Notes under the pieces: model-generated | Databases searched by the model: none | What the model saw: only the letters and a program-made list of their open reading frames with translations | Told to the model about the DNA's origin: nothing | From: Nocardioides sp. | GTDB lineage: Bacteria > Actinomycetota > Actinomycetes > Propionibacteriales > Nocardioidaceae | Direction of reading: 5' to 3' | Length of the DNA stretch: 64,000 nucleotides | Assembly (NCBI GenBank): GCA_002729525.1 | Contig: PBYI01000051.1 | Location: 62,001-126,000 of the forward strand | In this document: positions 23,408 through 32,300 of the stretch, one piece after another | Layout: each line of letters begins with the position of its first letter | How positions within the stretch are numbered: the first letter of the stretch is position 1 | Translations under genes and position numbers: made by a program

Positions 23408-24991
23408 CTACTGCGCTCCTTCTCCGTGCACCCGGCGCAGCTCGCGCTTGAGCAGCTTGCCCTGGGGGTCGGTCGGCAGCTCGGGGAGCAGGTGGACGGT
23501 CTTCGGCACCTTGTACGACGCCATCGAACCACGGCAGTGCTCCCGCAGCTCCTCGGCCGTGGTGCTCGCGCCGGCACGGAGCACGACGAAGCCGGTGACG
23601 ACCTCCGACCAGTAGTCGTCGGGCAGGCCCACGACGGCCGCGCGCTCGACGTCGGGGTGTGCCTGGAGCGCCCGCTCGACCTCCTGGGAGGAGACGTTGA
23701 GCCCGCCGGACTTGATCATGTCCTTGCTGCGGTCGAGGAAGAACAGGTTGCCCTCGGCGTCGCGGCGCACGATGTCGCCGGTGTGCACCCACCCGTCGGC
23801 GAGCACCTGGGCGGTGCGCTCGGGGTCGCGGAAGTAGCCGGCCATCACGGACGGTGTGCGGCACCACATCTCGCCGGTGTCGGCGTCGTTGCCCAGCGGG
23901 TCGACGACGCGCACCTCGAGGTGGCCGACGGGCTTGCCGATCCAGGTGGGGTCGGAGTCGGGGATGTCCTCGAGCCGCTTGAACCAGCCGACCGAGCCGA
24001 GCTGGGTGAGCTCCGACTGGCCCCAGTAGGTGCCCCAGATCGCGGACGGTGCGGCGTCGGCCCAGGCGTTGATGGCCTTGGGCGAGACCTGGCCGCCGTA
24101 CGTCAGGCAGCGCTCCATGGTGCCGACGGTGTCGGGCCCGAAGTCGGGGTGGTTGGCCAGGGCGATGAAGAACGTCGGCGTCTGCGCGATGACCGAGATG
24201 CCCTCCTGGCGGATCAGCGCCAGCGAGGCGCCGGCCTCGACGGTCGCCGGGAGCACGATCGTCGCGCCGAGGGTGAGCAGCGAGGTGGCCGAGCCGATGC
24301 CGGCGATGGTGTGGAACGGCATCACGTAGAGCCACACGTCGTCGGGCAGGCAGCGCAGGCCCCAGGTGTACGCCGGCGTGGTCGAGATCAGGTAGTTGCG
24401 GTGCGGGATCATCACGCCCTTGGGCGCGGCCTCCGTGCCGGAGGTGTAGACGACCTGGGCGAGGTCGTGCTCGTCGACGTCGCAGTCGGGATCGGTGTCG
24501 GGCGCCTTGTCGCACAGCGCGTCGAAAGAACGCCACTCCCCCTGCTCGGCGCCGAGCACGATCCGGCGGGTGCCCGGGCCTCCCTCCAGCGCGGCGTCGA
24601 CGACGGGGGTGAACTCCTCCGCCACCACGACCGCCTCCGGCTCGAGGTGCCCGAGCTGCTGGGCGACCTCGCCGGCCCCGAAGAGCGGGCTGACCCCGGA
24701 GTACGCCGCGCCGACCTTCAGCGCGCCGTAGTAGGCGACGAGCGTCTCGACCCGGTTGCGCGCCATCACCGCGACCCGGTCGCCCCGGCCGACGCCGAGG
24801 TCGAGCAGGGCGTGCGCGAACCGGTTGGCGCGCGCGTCGAGCTCGGCGTACGACGTGACGGTGCGCGCGCCGTCGGCGGCGTACGCCACGACGGCGGGCT
24901 TGTCGCGCAGGGTCGCGGCGTGCCGTCGGAGCTGGTCGCCCAGGGTGGCGCGGCCGAGCGGGGATCGCTGGATGTCGGTGAGCTGGGTCAT
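23408..24991 (-). CDS. AMP-forming acyl-CoA synthetase (FadD-like)
   Basis: 527-residue ANL-superfamily ligase that activates a carboxylic acid to acyl-AMP and then acyl-CoA. Motifs in order: YTSGTEAAPKGVM (the P-loop, with TEA where most have TTG), the gate region YVMPFHTIAGIG, GWVHTGDIVRRD, DRSKDMIKSGGLNVSSQEVE, and the late catalytic Lys in QGKLLKREL. Length is normal. ATG 24991. Its stop is 2 nt from the TetR reading start, so translation is coupled. Probably supplies the substrate for the CoA-racemase. Confidence 0.92.
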   Translation of the reverse strand: MTQLTDIQRSPLGRATLGDQLRRHAATLRDKPAVVAYAADGARTVTSYAELDARANRFAHALLDLGVGRGDRVAVMARNRVETLVAYYGALKVGAAYSGVSPLFGAGEVAQQLGHLEPEAVVVAEEFTPVVDAALEGGPGTRRIVLGAEQGEWRSFDALCDKAPDTDPDCDVDEHDLAQVVYTSGTEAAPKGVMIPHRNYLISTTPAYTWGLRCLPDDVWLYVMPFHTIAGIGSATSLLTLGATIVLPATVEAGASLALIRQEGISVIAQTPTFFIALANHPDFGPDTVGTMERCLTYGGQVSPKAINAWADAAPSAIWGTYWGQSELTQLGSVGWFKRLEDIPDSDPTWIGKPVGHLEVRVVDPLGNDADTGEMWCRTPSVMAGYFRDPERTAQVLADGWVHTGDIVRRDAEGNLFFLDRSKDMIKSGGLNVSSQEVERALQAHPDVERAAVVGLPDDYWSEVVTGFVVLRAGASTTAEELREHCRGSMASYKVPKTVHLLPELPTDPQGKLLKRELRRVHGEGAQ

Positions 24992-25063
24992 GCGGGGTGC
25001 CTCAACTGGGGTCTGGCTCGACGGGGCCGAGCGGCGGTCGTGGGCGGGTGCCGGACCGGTGGG

Positions 25064-25702
25064 TCAGGTGTACATCGGGGTGCTGAAGCCGTCGCGGAAG
25101 GCGATCTCCTCGACGGGCGTGCGGGTGAGCTTCTTCGGGAAGCCCTTCTCCGGGTAGCCGACGGCGAGCAGGGCTGCGGTGATGAAGCCCTCGGGGATGT
25201 CGAGGATCTTCTTGACCGCCGGCTCCTCGGCGCACAGCAGTGTGGTGATCGCGGTGGCGACGCCCTGCTGGCGCAGCGCGAGGGTGAGGTTCTGGACGGT
25301 CGGGTAGATCGAGGCGCCGCCGACGACGCTGAGCCGGCCGAGCTCGTGGTCGGTGGGGTGCAGACCTTCCATCTCGGCGCACACGACGATGAGCGTGGGC
25401 ACCTCGGCGAGGTGGTGGGCGAAGTAGTTGGCGCTCTCGACGGTCTTCGGGATGGCGCCGACCGACTTCGTGCCCTCCTCGATCATCGCGTAGTAGCCCT
25501 CCCAGTACGGCAGGTAGAGCGAGGCGAGCTGCTGCTTGATGTCGGGGTCCTGGACGACGACCCAGCGCACGGGCTGGCGGTTGCCGCCCTGCGGGCCGAA
25601 GCGCGCGTCGTCGAAGGCGCGGTACAGGACGTCGTCCGGCACCTGCTCGTCGGTGTAGTAGCGGCAGGTCCCGGTGGACCGCATCGCCTCGCTGAGTTCC
25701 AT
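25064..25702 (-). CDS. nitroreductase family FMN-dependent oxidoreductase
   Basis: 212-residue NADPH/FMN nitroreductase-fold protein. FMN-binding features: SEAMRSTGTCRYYTDE at the N-terminus, RFGPQGGNRQPVRWVVV, and the late GYPEKGFPKK. A central insertion with YLPYWEGYYAMIEEGTKS is family variable. The ATG at 25702 has GAAGAGGTAG upstream; the region before it carries the duplicated operator. First gene of the leftward catabolic operon, divergent from the monooxygenase. Natural substrate unknown (nitro group, enone or flavin). Confidence 0.9.
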   Translation of the reverse strand: MELSEAMRSTGTCRYYTDEQVPDDVLYRAFDDARFGPQGGNRQPVRWVVVQDPDIKQQLASLYLPYWEGYYAMIEEGTKSVGAIPKTVESANYFAHHLAEVPTLIVVCAEMEGLHPTDHELGRLSVVGGASIYPTVQNLTLALRQQGVATAITTLLCAEEPAVKKILDIPEGFITAALLAVGYPEKGFPKKLTRTPVEEIAFRDGFSTPMYT

Positions 25703-25717
25703 GTCTACCTCTTCGTA

Positions 25718-25733
25718 ACTGACAGTGGTTAGT
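25718..25733. promoter_or_regulatory. 16-bp operator copy 1 (probable TetR site)
   Basis: Sequence ACTGACAGTGGTTAGT, an inverted repeat of the form ACTnAC-4 nt-GTnAGT. It lies 15 nt upstream of the nitroreductase start codon. The same pattern recurs at 25805-25820, identical at 11 of 16 positions, all in the outer arms. Assigned to the TetR of the cluster by proximity (inference). Confidence 0.6.
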
Positions 25734-25804
25734 GTGATGCGTGTCGCAGAGCCTAGCCAGGCATGGACAAAGGTCAAGGCCAGATCGCACTTGTTGGCAA
25801 AGAA

Positions 25805-25820
25805 ACTGTCCAGTGTTAGT
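25805..25820. promoter_or_regulatory. 16-bp operator copy 2 (probable TetR site)
   Basis: Sequence ACTGTCCAGTGTTAGT, 10 nt upstream of the monooxygenase ATG. Same outer arms as copy 1 (ACTG.C....GTTAGT), with one mismatch from the palindrome. Copies start 87 nt apart. A repressor bound at both would cover both divergent start regions. Confidence 0.6.
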
Positions 25821-25830
25821 TTCGGCGATC

Positions 25831-27777
25831 ATGACCGCTGCTCCGACCTCCGCCCGCGACCGCACGGCCGGCGACGACCGCCTCGAGACCGCTCTCGAGG
25901 CGGCGAACGTCCCGACGCTGCTGGCCGTCCTGGTGCAGCTCACCGGCGACCGCGGCTGGCTGACCGAGCGCTACCGGCCGACCCGCCCGCGCGGCATGGA
26001 CGACAACCGCACCGGCGGGCTGCCCGACGACGTCCAGGCCGAGATCCGCGCCGCGGTGGCCGAGGCGGTGCGCGCGCACCGCGACGGCGTACCGGTCGCG
26101 ATGCCGGAGCCGTCGGAGGCCGACGTCGTGGAGATCCTCGACTTCACCGCCGGTGAGGAGGTGCCGCACGAGTTCGCGCCGATGATGGCCGAGATCGTGC
26201 AGGGCACGCCGTCGCCGGCGGTCGAGCCGCTGCCGTCCGGGCACGGCCTGAGCGCGATCGTCATCGGCGCCGGCATCGCCGGGATGCTCGCCTCGGTGCG
26301 CCTGGCCGAGGCCGGGGTCGAGCACGTCGTGCTGGAGAAGAACGACGGCGTCGGTGGGTCGTGGTTCGAGAACCGCTACCCCGGGGCCGGCGTCGACACC
26401 CCGAGCTACCTGTACTCCTACTCGTTCTTCGACCACGACTGGTCGACCCACTTCGGCAAGCGCGACGAGGTGCAGTCCTACCTGGACGCCTTCGCCGACG
26501 CCCACGACGTGCGCTCGCGGGTGCGCTTCGGCACCGAGGTCGTCCGGGCGTCGTACGACGAGGGTGCGCAGCGGTGGCGGGTCGTCACCCGCTCGGCCGA
26601 CGGCTCCACCGAGGAGCTGGAGGCGCCGATCCTGGTCAGTGCCGTGGGTCTGCTCAACCGTCCGAAGGTGCCGGCCCTGCCGGGCCTGGAGTCGTTCGAG
26701 GGCCGGCTGTTCCACTCCGCGCAGTGGCCGGAGGACCTTCCGGTCGCCGACCTCGCCAGCAAGCGCGTGGCCATCGTCGGCACCGGCGCGAGCGCGATGC
26801 AGGTCGGGCCGGCGGTGGTCGACACGGTGGGGTCGCTGACGGTCTTCCAGCGCTCGCCGCAGTGGGTGGCGCCCAACGAGATGTACTTCGAGCAGGTCGG
26901 CGACGACGTGCACGAGGTGATGGCGCAGGTGCCGTCGTACCGCGGCTGGTACCGCGCGCGGCTGTCGTGGATCTTCAACGACAAGGTGCACCCGACGCTC
27001 CAGGTCGACCCCGAGTGGGGCGAGGAGCGGGCGTCGATCAACGCGGTCAACCACGGCCACCGCCGGTTCTACGAGTCCTACCTGCGCGCCGAGCTCGGCG
27101 ACGACCCGACGCTGGTCGCGAAGGCGCTGCCCGACTACCCGCCCTTCGGCAAGCGGATGCTGCTCGACAACGGCTGGTTCCGGATGCTGCGGCAGCAGCA
27201 CGTCGACCTGGTGACCGAGTCGGTATCGGCGGTGACCCCGACCGGGCTGGTCGACTCTGCCGGCGTGGAGCGGGAGTTCGACGTGGTCGTGCTCGCGACC
27301 GGCTTCCACACCGACCGGCTGCTGTACCCCATGGACGTCGTCGGCCGCTCCGGTCGCTCGACGCGCGAGGTGTGGGGCGAGCACGACGCCCGCGCCTACC
27401 TCGGCGTCACGGTGCCCGACTTCCCGAACCTGTTCATCATGACCGGCCCGAACACCGCGCTCGGGCACGGCGGCAGCTTCATCACCATCCTGGAGTGCCA
27501 GGTCCGCTACATCATGTCGGCGCTCACGGCGATGGCCCGCGACGACCTGGGGGCGCTGGAGTGCCGCCAGGACGTGTGCGACGACTACAACGAGCGCGTC
27601 GACGAGGCGCACGCCCGGATGGTGTGGACGCACCCGGCGATGGACAACTGGTACCGCAACGCCGACGGCCGCGTCGTCGCCGTGCTGCCGTGGCGGATCA
27701 TCGACTACTGGACGATGACGCGGGAGATCGACCTGGGCGACTACGCGGTGGAGCCTGCGGCGGCACGACGCCGATAG
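25831..27777 (+). CDS. Baeyer-Villiger monooxygenase, 4-hydroxyacetophenone monooxygenase type
   Basis: 648-residue class B flavoprotein that turns ketones into esters or lactones with NADPH and O2. First Rossmann motif VIGAGIAGML near residue 150; the BVMO fingerprint FEGRLFHSAQW (FxGxxxHxxxW) near residue 290; second Rossmann GTGASAMQ near residue 318. The ~140-residue N-terminal extension (ANVPTLLAVLVQLTGD) resembles HAPMO of Pseudomonas as recalled, so this group rather than cyclohexanone monooxygenases. ATG 25831. Divergent from the nitroreductase operon and sharing its operators, so likely one regulon for a ketone or aryl-ketone substrate. Confidence 0.92.
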   Translation: MTAAPTSARDRTAGDDRLETALEAANVPTLLAVLVQLTGDRGWLTERYRPTRPRGMDDNRTGGLPDDVQAEIRAAVAEAVRAHRDGVPVAMPEPSEADVVEILDFTAGEEVPHEFAPMMAEIVQGTPSPAVEPLPSGHGLSAIVIGAGIAGMLASVRLAEAGVEHVVLEKNDGVGGSWFENRYPGAGVDTPSYLYSYSFFDHDWSTHFGKRDEVQSYLDAFADAHDVRSRVRFGTEVVRASYDEGAQRWRVVTRSADGSTEELEAPILVSAVGLLNRPKVPALPGLESFEGRLFHSAQWPEDLPVADLASKRVAIVGTGASAMQVGPAVVDTVGSLTVFQRSPQWVAPNEMYFEQVGDDVHEVMAQVPSYRGWYRARLSWIFNDKVHPTLQVDPEWGEERASINAVNHGHRRFYESYLRAELGDDPTLVAKALPDYPPFGKRMLLDNGWFRMLRQQHVDLVTESVSAVTPTGLVDSAGVEREFDVVVLATGFHTDRLLYPMDVVGRSGRSTREVWGEHDARAYLGVTVPDFPNLFIMTGPNTALGHGGSFITILECQVRYIMSALTAMARDDLGALECRQDVCDDYNERVDEAHARMVWTHPAMDNWYRNADGRVVAVLPWRIIDYWTMTREIDLGDYAVEPAAARRR

Positions 27778-28067
27778 CCGTCAGCCGATCGGGAGTTCTC
27801 CGAACAACCGACGGGCCGGCCGACCGGCTCCCTGGAGTTCGCAGCCGTGGACGGTTGCTTCCTCGGCATCGAGACCTGGCCCGGCGACTACATCTTCGCG
27901 GAGGATCTCCGGCACAGGGTGCAGGTGATCCTCCGCCGTTCGGTGCGGGCTAGCGTCGATGGGAGGACCGCAGCTCACCGTACTTCTGAATGCCTCTCGA
28001 CCATCAGAGCCGTGAGCCGGCCAGGCGTCAGCGGTGGTCTGCCGAGACGGCGCCAATCAGGTGCCGA

Positions 28068-29474
28068 TCACTGCGCCATGTCGACGAAGCGTGAGTAGTG
28101 ACCCTGGAAGGCGACCGTGATGTCGCGGGTCGCGCCGTTGCGGTGCTTGGCGACGATCAGGTCGGCCTCGCCGGGGCGGGTCGACTCCTTCTCGTAGACG
28201 TCGTCGCGGTGGAGCAGGATCACCATGTCGGCGTCCTGCTCGATCGAGCCGGACTCACGCAGGTCGCTCATCATCGGGCGCTTGTCGCCGCGCTGCTCGG
28301 GGCCACGGTTGAGCTGCGAGAGCGCGATGATCGGGACCTCGAGCTCCTTGGCGAGCAGCTTGATCTGACGGGAGAACTCCGAGACCTCGAGCTGGCGCGA
28401 CTCGACCTTCTTGCCCGAGCTCATCAGCTGGAGGTAGTCGATGACGATCAGCTTGAGGTCGTGGCGCTGCTTGAGCCGGCGGGCCTTCGCTCGGATCTCC
28501 ATCATCGTCATGTTGGGGCTATCGTCGATGAACATCGGCGCCCCGGAGACCTTGCCCATGTGGCGGGCGAGCTTGTCCCAGTCGTCGTCGCTCATCTTGC
28601 CGTTGCGGATGTGGTTGAGCGGCACCTTCGCCTCGGCGGAGAGCAGACGCATCGAGATCTCCGAGCGCGTCATCTCCAGGCTGAAGAACACGCTCGTGAG
28701 GTTGTTGTGGATCGACGCGGCCCGGCAGAAGTCGAGGGCGAACGTGGACTTACCGACCGCGGGGCGCGCGGCGATGATGATCATCTGACCGGCGTGCAGG
28801 CCGTTGGTGAGCTCGTCGAGGTCGGCGAAGCCGGTGGGGACGCCGTACAGCCCGGCCTCGCGGTTGCCGATCGCCTCGATCTCGTCGAGCACCGGACCCA
28901 TCACGTCGCTCAGCGGCACGTAGTCCTCGGACGAGCGGCGGTCGGTGATCTGGTAGACCTCCGCCTGCGCACGATCGACCACGTCGTCGATCTGGCCCTC
29001 GCCGGCGTAGCCGTACTGCGCGATGCGGGTGCCGGCGTCGACGAGCTTCCGCAGGATCGCCTTCTCCCGCACGATCTCGGCGTAGAACTCGGCGTTGGCC
29101 GCGATCGGCACGTTGGCGGCCAGCGTGTGCAGGTAGGGAGCACCGCCGACCCGCTGGAGCTCGCCGCGGCGCTGCAGCTCGGCGGCGACGGTGATCATGT
29201 CGACCGGCTCGCCCCGGCCGAACAGGTCGATGATCGCGTCGTGGATCGTCTCGTGGCTGGGCCGGTAGTAGTCCTGCGGGCGCAGCACCTCCGCCACCTC
29301 GGCGATGGCGTCCTTGGAGATGAGCATCGACCCGAGCACCGACTGCTCGGCCGCCATGTCCTGCGGCGGCGTGCGGTCACCGGCGGAGCGCGGGGCGTTG
29401 CCCGGCTCGTACGCCGCGGGGCCGTCGCCCCAGCCGTCGGAGAGGTCGGCGGCGTCGGTGTCGGTGAGGCTCAA
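28068..29474 (-). CDS. dnaB: replicative DNA helicase DnaB
   Basis: Hexameric 5'-3' helicase of the replisome; 468 residues. The N-terminal primase-interaction domain starts MAAEQSVLGSMLIS; the RecA-like core has the Walker A loop ARPAVGKSTFALDF, Walker B KLIVIDYLQLM, then ALSQLNRGPEQR and the Arg-finger region DLRESGSIEQDADMVI. No intein interrupts it. The TTG at 29474 (GGAG 8 nt upstream) is preferred as start; the alternative is the ATG of MAAEQS. It stands apart from rpsF-rplI because the MATE gene lies between them on the other strand. Confidence 0.96.
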   Translation of the reverse strand: MSLTDTDAADLSDGWGDGPAAYEPGNAPRSAGDRTPPQDMAAEQSVLGSMLISKDAIAEVAEVLRPQDYYRPSHETIHDAIIDLFGRGEPVDMITVAAELQRRGELQRVGGAPYLHTLAANVPIAANAEFYAEIVREKAILRKLVDAGTRIAQYGYAGEGQIDDVVDRAQAEVYQITDRRSSEDYVPLSDVMGPVLDEIEAIGNREAGLYGVPTGFADLDELTNGLHAGQMIIIAARPAVGKSTFALDFCRAASIHNNLTSVFFSLEMTRSEISMRLLSAEAKVPLNHIRNGKMSDDDWDKLARHMGKVSGAPMFIDDSPNMTMMEIRAKARRLKQRHDLKLIVIDYLQLMSSGKKVESRQLEVSEFSRQIKLLAKELEVPIIALSQLNRGPEQRGDKRPMMSDLRESGSIEQDADMVILLHRDDVYEKESTRPGEADLIVAKHRNGATRDITVAFQGHYSRFVDMAQ

Positions 29475-29960
29475 CGTGCACGCTCCGAGGGGTGGTGTGG
29501 GGTGGACGGCTGCCGGTGCGGGGAGTGCGACAGACGCTAGGTGGGACCGCCGACAACGAGGTGGGCCGTCGGGGAACGTACGCCCCCGCGCGGCGCTGCG
29601 AAAGGACGTTGTCCACAGCCTCTGGGGATAACCGGGTGGAAGACGTGGACGACACGCCGTGACCTGTGGGTCCACAGGTGAGGGACCTGTGGAGAAGTCG
29701 GTTGAAATCTCAGCCAGCACCCCGCTGACCTGGGCAAACGTGCTTCCGGCCCTGTGCAGGGAAAGTCCTTAGTCCTCGATCCTGTGACGTCCGTCCTCTC
29801 CCCGGCCGCTAGCACGTGGGGTGCCCCGAAGGCCAGGATTCCCCCGGATTCCACAAGAGAAGGTGAGTTATCCACCGGTGCTCTGGACCGCCCCGGACGC
29901 GACGTCGAGCCGTCGCCGCAGGTCAGCCGGGTGCGGGTCGGTCCGCTGAAGATCCGAGCC
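29475..29960. promoter_or_regulatory. dnaB-MATE intergenic region with DnaA-box-like cluster
   Basis: No gene is supported in these 486 bases. DnaA-box-like sites: TTGTCCACA at 29609-29617 (exact actinobacterial consensus), TTATCCCCA on the minus strand at 29623-29631, and TTATCCACC at 29868-29876. A palindrome ACCTGTGG-GT-CCACAGGT covers 29662-29679, with a further ACCTGTGGA at 29685-29693. It contains the divergent promoters for dnaB and the MATE gene. Probably DnaA-binding control of dnaB rather than oriC, which in actinobacteria lies between dnaA and dnaN. Confidence 0.55.
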
Positions 29961-31322
29961 GTGACGGCGCATACATTTCTTCCCGTGCGGGAAAGGGATC
30001 GAGACATCCTCAGGCTCGCCGTACCGGCCTTTCTCGCCCTCGTGGCCGAGCCCCTCTTCCTCCTCGGCGACGCCGCCGTCGTCGGCCACCTCGGCACCGT
30101 CCCGCTCGCCGGACTCGGCCTCGCCTCCGTCGTGCTGCAGACCGCAGTGGGGCTCTGCGTCTTCCTCGCCTACGCCACCACCGCCGCGGTCAGTCGCCTG
30201 CTCGGCGCCGACGACCTCCGGGGCGCGCTCGCCCAGGGGATCGACGGCCTCTGGCTCGCCACCGCCGTCGGCGCGGTGCTCACCGTTGGCGGTGTGCTGC
30301 TCGCCGACCCCCTGGTCGGCCTGTTCGGCGCCGGCACGGACGTGAGCGACGCCGGCGCCACCTATCTCCGCATCGCGTCCCTCGGCGTGGTCCCCCTCCT
30401 GCTCGTCCTCGCCGCCACCGGAGTGCTCCGCGGGCTCCAGGACACCCGGACCCCGCTCGTCGTCGCCGTTGCCGCCAACGCCCTCAACCTCGGCCTCGAC
30501 GTGCTCCTGGTCTTCGGCGCCGGGCCGGTGCCCGGGCTCGGCATCGCCGGGTCGGCCGTCGCCAGCGTCATCGCCCAGGCGCTCGCCGCGCTGGCCCTGG
30601 TCGCCGTCGTCGTGCGAGGAGCCCGGCGCCACCACGCCTCCCTGCGCCCCGACCTGCCGGGGGTGCGCGCCTCCGCGCGGGCCGGCGCACCGCTCCTCGT
30701 GCGCACTCTCACCCTGCGCGCCGCCCTCGTCGCGACGGCGTACGCCGTCACCCGCGGCACCGGCGGCGACCCGGCCTCCGTCGCGGCGCACCAGCTCGCG
30801 ATGACGCTGTGGGGGTTCCTGGCGTTCGCGCTCGACGCCATCGCCATCGCCGCCCAGGCCGTCGTCGGACGCGCGCTCGGGGCCGACGACCGCAAGGAGA
30901 CCCGCGCGCTCACCCGGCGGATGCTGCAGTGGGGCGTCTGGTCCGGCGTCATCGCCGGCCTCGGGCTCGCGGCGGTGTCGCCGTGGATCGGGCGCGCGTT
31001 CACCCCGGACGCTGACGTGCACGACCTGCTGGTGCCGGTGCTGCTCGTCGCGGCGCTCGGGCAGCCGGTCGCCGGAGTGGTCTTCGTGCTCGACGGGGTG
31101 CTCATCGGGGCCGGCGACGGGAGGTACCTCGCGTGGGCGGGGGCCGTGGTGCTCGTCGGCTACCTGCCGCTGCTGCTCGCCGTCGGGCTGCTACTCAGCG
31201 GGACCGCCGCGCTGGTCGGTGTGTGGGCGGCGTTCGCGGGGGCGTTCATGCTCGGGCGGATGGTGACGCTCGTACGTCGTTCGCGCGGGGAGGCGTGGAT
31301 GGTGACCGGGGCGCGGGTGTAG
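29961..31322 (+). CDS. MATE family efflux transporter
   Basis: Na+/H+-driven multidrug exporter of the DinF branch, 453 residues, twelve hydrophobic helices in two halves. Starts ILRLAVPAFLALVAEPLFLL, with the family motif GDAAVVGHLG about residue 40; the second half begins near residue 240. GTG 29961 chosen; GTG 29985 is a shorter alternative, and no strong ribosome site is visible for either. Position between dnaB and rplI is conserved in Streptomyces, as recalled. Confidence 0.9.
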   Translation: MTAHTFLPVRERDRDILRLAVPAFLALVAEPLFLLGDAAVVGHLGTVPLAGLGLASVVLQTAVGLCVFLAYATTAAVSRLLGADDLRGALAQGIDGLWLATAVGAVLTVGGVLLADPLVGLFGAGTDVSDAGATYLRIASLGVVPLLLVLAATGVLRGLQDTRTPLVVAVAANALNLGLDVLLVFGAGPVPGLGIAGSAVASVIAQALAALALVAVVVRGARRHHASLRPDLPGVRASARAGAPLLVRTLTLRAALVATAYAVTRGTGGDPASVAAHQLAMTLWGFLAFALDAIAIAAQAVVGRALGADDRKETRALTRRMLQWGVWSGVIAGLGLAAVSPWIGRAFTPDADVHDLLVPVLLVAALGQPVAGVVFVLDGVLIGAGDGRYLAWAGAVVLVGYLPLLLAVGLLLSGTAALVGVWAAFAGAFMLGRMVTLVRRSRGEAWMVTGARV

Positions 31323-31397
31323 CTCGGGTCGTGGTGACGGTCGCCGGGTGGCTTGCGGCGTCTCGGTACGCCGCGACGCTCGTGCCTCGCTCTGCGG

Positions 31398-31443
31398 CTA
31401 CTCGACGACCGGGGGGACCACGCTGTGGCTACTCGACGACCGG
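31398..31443. repeat. REP-like 15-bp repeat pair, same family as 60660-60706
   Basis: CTACTCGACGACCGG occurs at 31398-31412 and 31429-31443. The reverse complement CCGGTCGTCGAGTAG occurs twice at 60660-60706 with nearly the same spacing (31 versus 32 nt). They sit between the MATE and rplI ends; part of a longer run (about 31350-31445) that includes CTCGGTACGCC. Confidence 0.75.
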
Positions 31444-31444
31444 A

Positions 31445-31484
31445 AAATGCGGAACGGCCGCCCCCTCAGTGCGGGAGCGGCCGT
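31445..31484 (-). terminator. intrinsic terminator after rplI
   Basis: On the minus strand a stem of ACGGCCGC plus CCC (31454-31465 with 31473-31484, one mismatch) is followed by TCCGCATTTTCC, a T-rich stretch. Located 22 nt beyond the rplI stop; a good terminator for the rpsF-ssb-rpsR-rplI transcript. Confidence 0.7.
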
Positions 31485-31505
31485 CCGACGGCGTGACCTG
31501 GAGGG

Positions 31506-31952
31506 TCAGGCCGGGATGACGTTGAGCGCCACCGTGGCGGTGACCTCGTCGGTGAGACGCACGGCCACGGTGTGGTTGCCCAGCGACTTGATCGGCTGGG
31601 AGACCACGATGGTCCGCTTGTCGACCTGCTCGCCGGCGGCCTCCGCCAGCGAGGCGGCGATCTCGGTGACGGTCACGGAGCCGAAGAGGCGACCCTCGGA
31701 ACCGGCCTTGACCTGGACCGCGACCGGCTCGCGCTCGAGCGCGGACTTGAGGTCCTCGGCGTGCTGCTGGTCGCGGACCGAGCGGGACGCGCGAGCGGCC
31801 TTGATCGACTCGACCTGCTTCTGACCACCACGGGTCCAGCGGACGCCGAGCGACCGCGGGATGAGGTAGTTGCGGGCGTAGCCGTCCTTGACCTCGACGA
31901 CGTCACCGGGCGAGCCGAGACCGTCGACCTCCTGGGTGAGGATGAGCTTCAT
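31506..31952 (-). CDS. rplI: 50S ribosomal protein L9
   Basis: 148 residues: N-terminal domain [32 protein letters not shown] (in two parts: [17 protein letters not shown], then [12 protein letters not shown]), a long connecting helix, and the C-terminal domain from about residue 80 ([10 protein letters not shown]). L9 binds 23S rRNA domain V and protrudes from the ribosome. ATG 31952 with AGAGGAAG upstream. It follows rpsR by 14 nt, the last gene of the operon, and is followed by an intrinsic terminator. Confidence 0.97.
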   Translation of the reverse strand: MKLILTQEVDGLGSPGDVVEVKDGYARNYLIPRSLGVRWTRGGQKQVESIKAARASRSVRDQQHAEDLKSALEREPVAVQVKAGSEGRLFGSVTVTEIAASLAEAAGEQVDKRTIVVSQPIKSLGNHTVAVRLTDEVTATVALNVIPA

Positions 31953-31966
31953 GTCGTCTTCCTCTC

Positions 31967-32203
31967 TCAGCGGCCGGTCGAGGTGTAGGGCAGCAGCGCG
32001 ACCTCGCGGGCGTTCTTGACGGCGGTCGCCACGTCGCGCTGGTGCTGGACGCAGTTGCCGGTCACACGACGCGCGCGGATCTTGCCGCGGTCGGAGATGA
32101 ACTTGCGGAGGAGGGTGGCGTCCTTGTAGTCGACGCCGTTGGCCTTCTCCTTGCAGAACTGGCAAACCTTCTTCTTCGGCTTGCGGATCACTGCCTTGGC
32201 CAT
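31967..32203 (-). CDS. rpsR: 30S ribosomal protein S18, zinc-binding (C+) form
   Basis: 78 residues. VCQFCKEK near residue 14 and GNCVQHQRD near residue 50 give the CxxC plus C-x-x-H set of the Zn-binding isoform. In actinobacteria a second, Cys-free S18 is usually made under zinc limitation; it is not in this window. Pairs with S6 in the small-subunit platform. ATG 32203, GAAAGGAAGC upstream. Confidence 0.97.
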   Translation of the reverse strand: MAKAVIRKPKKKVCQFCKEKANGVDYKDATLLRKFISDRGKIRARRVTGNCVQHQRDVATAVKNAREVALLPYTSTGR

Positions 32204-32300
32204 TGTGGTGCTTCCTTTCTAGAAGCCCGGCCGTGCGGCCGGAATGGTGAGGTGTGGATGGATGGGTGGTGGAGCCGTCACCCCGAGCCGAGGGATCGGC

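Noticed and set aside
27778..28067. Small ORFs in the gap between the monooxygenase and dnaB
   Set aside because: Two short frames on opposite strands with no ribosome site or recognisable domain. Only a weak 5-bp hairpin was seen; treated as noncoding.
29475..29960. Chromosomal origin (oriC)
   Set aside because: Few boxes and no dnaA or dnaN beside it; actinobacterial oriC lies between dnaA and dnaN, expected beyond base 64000.
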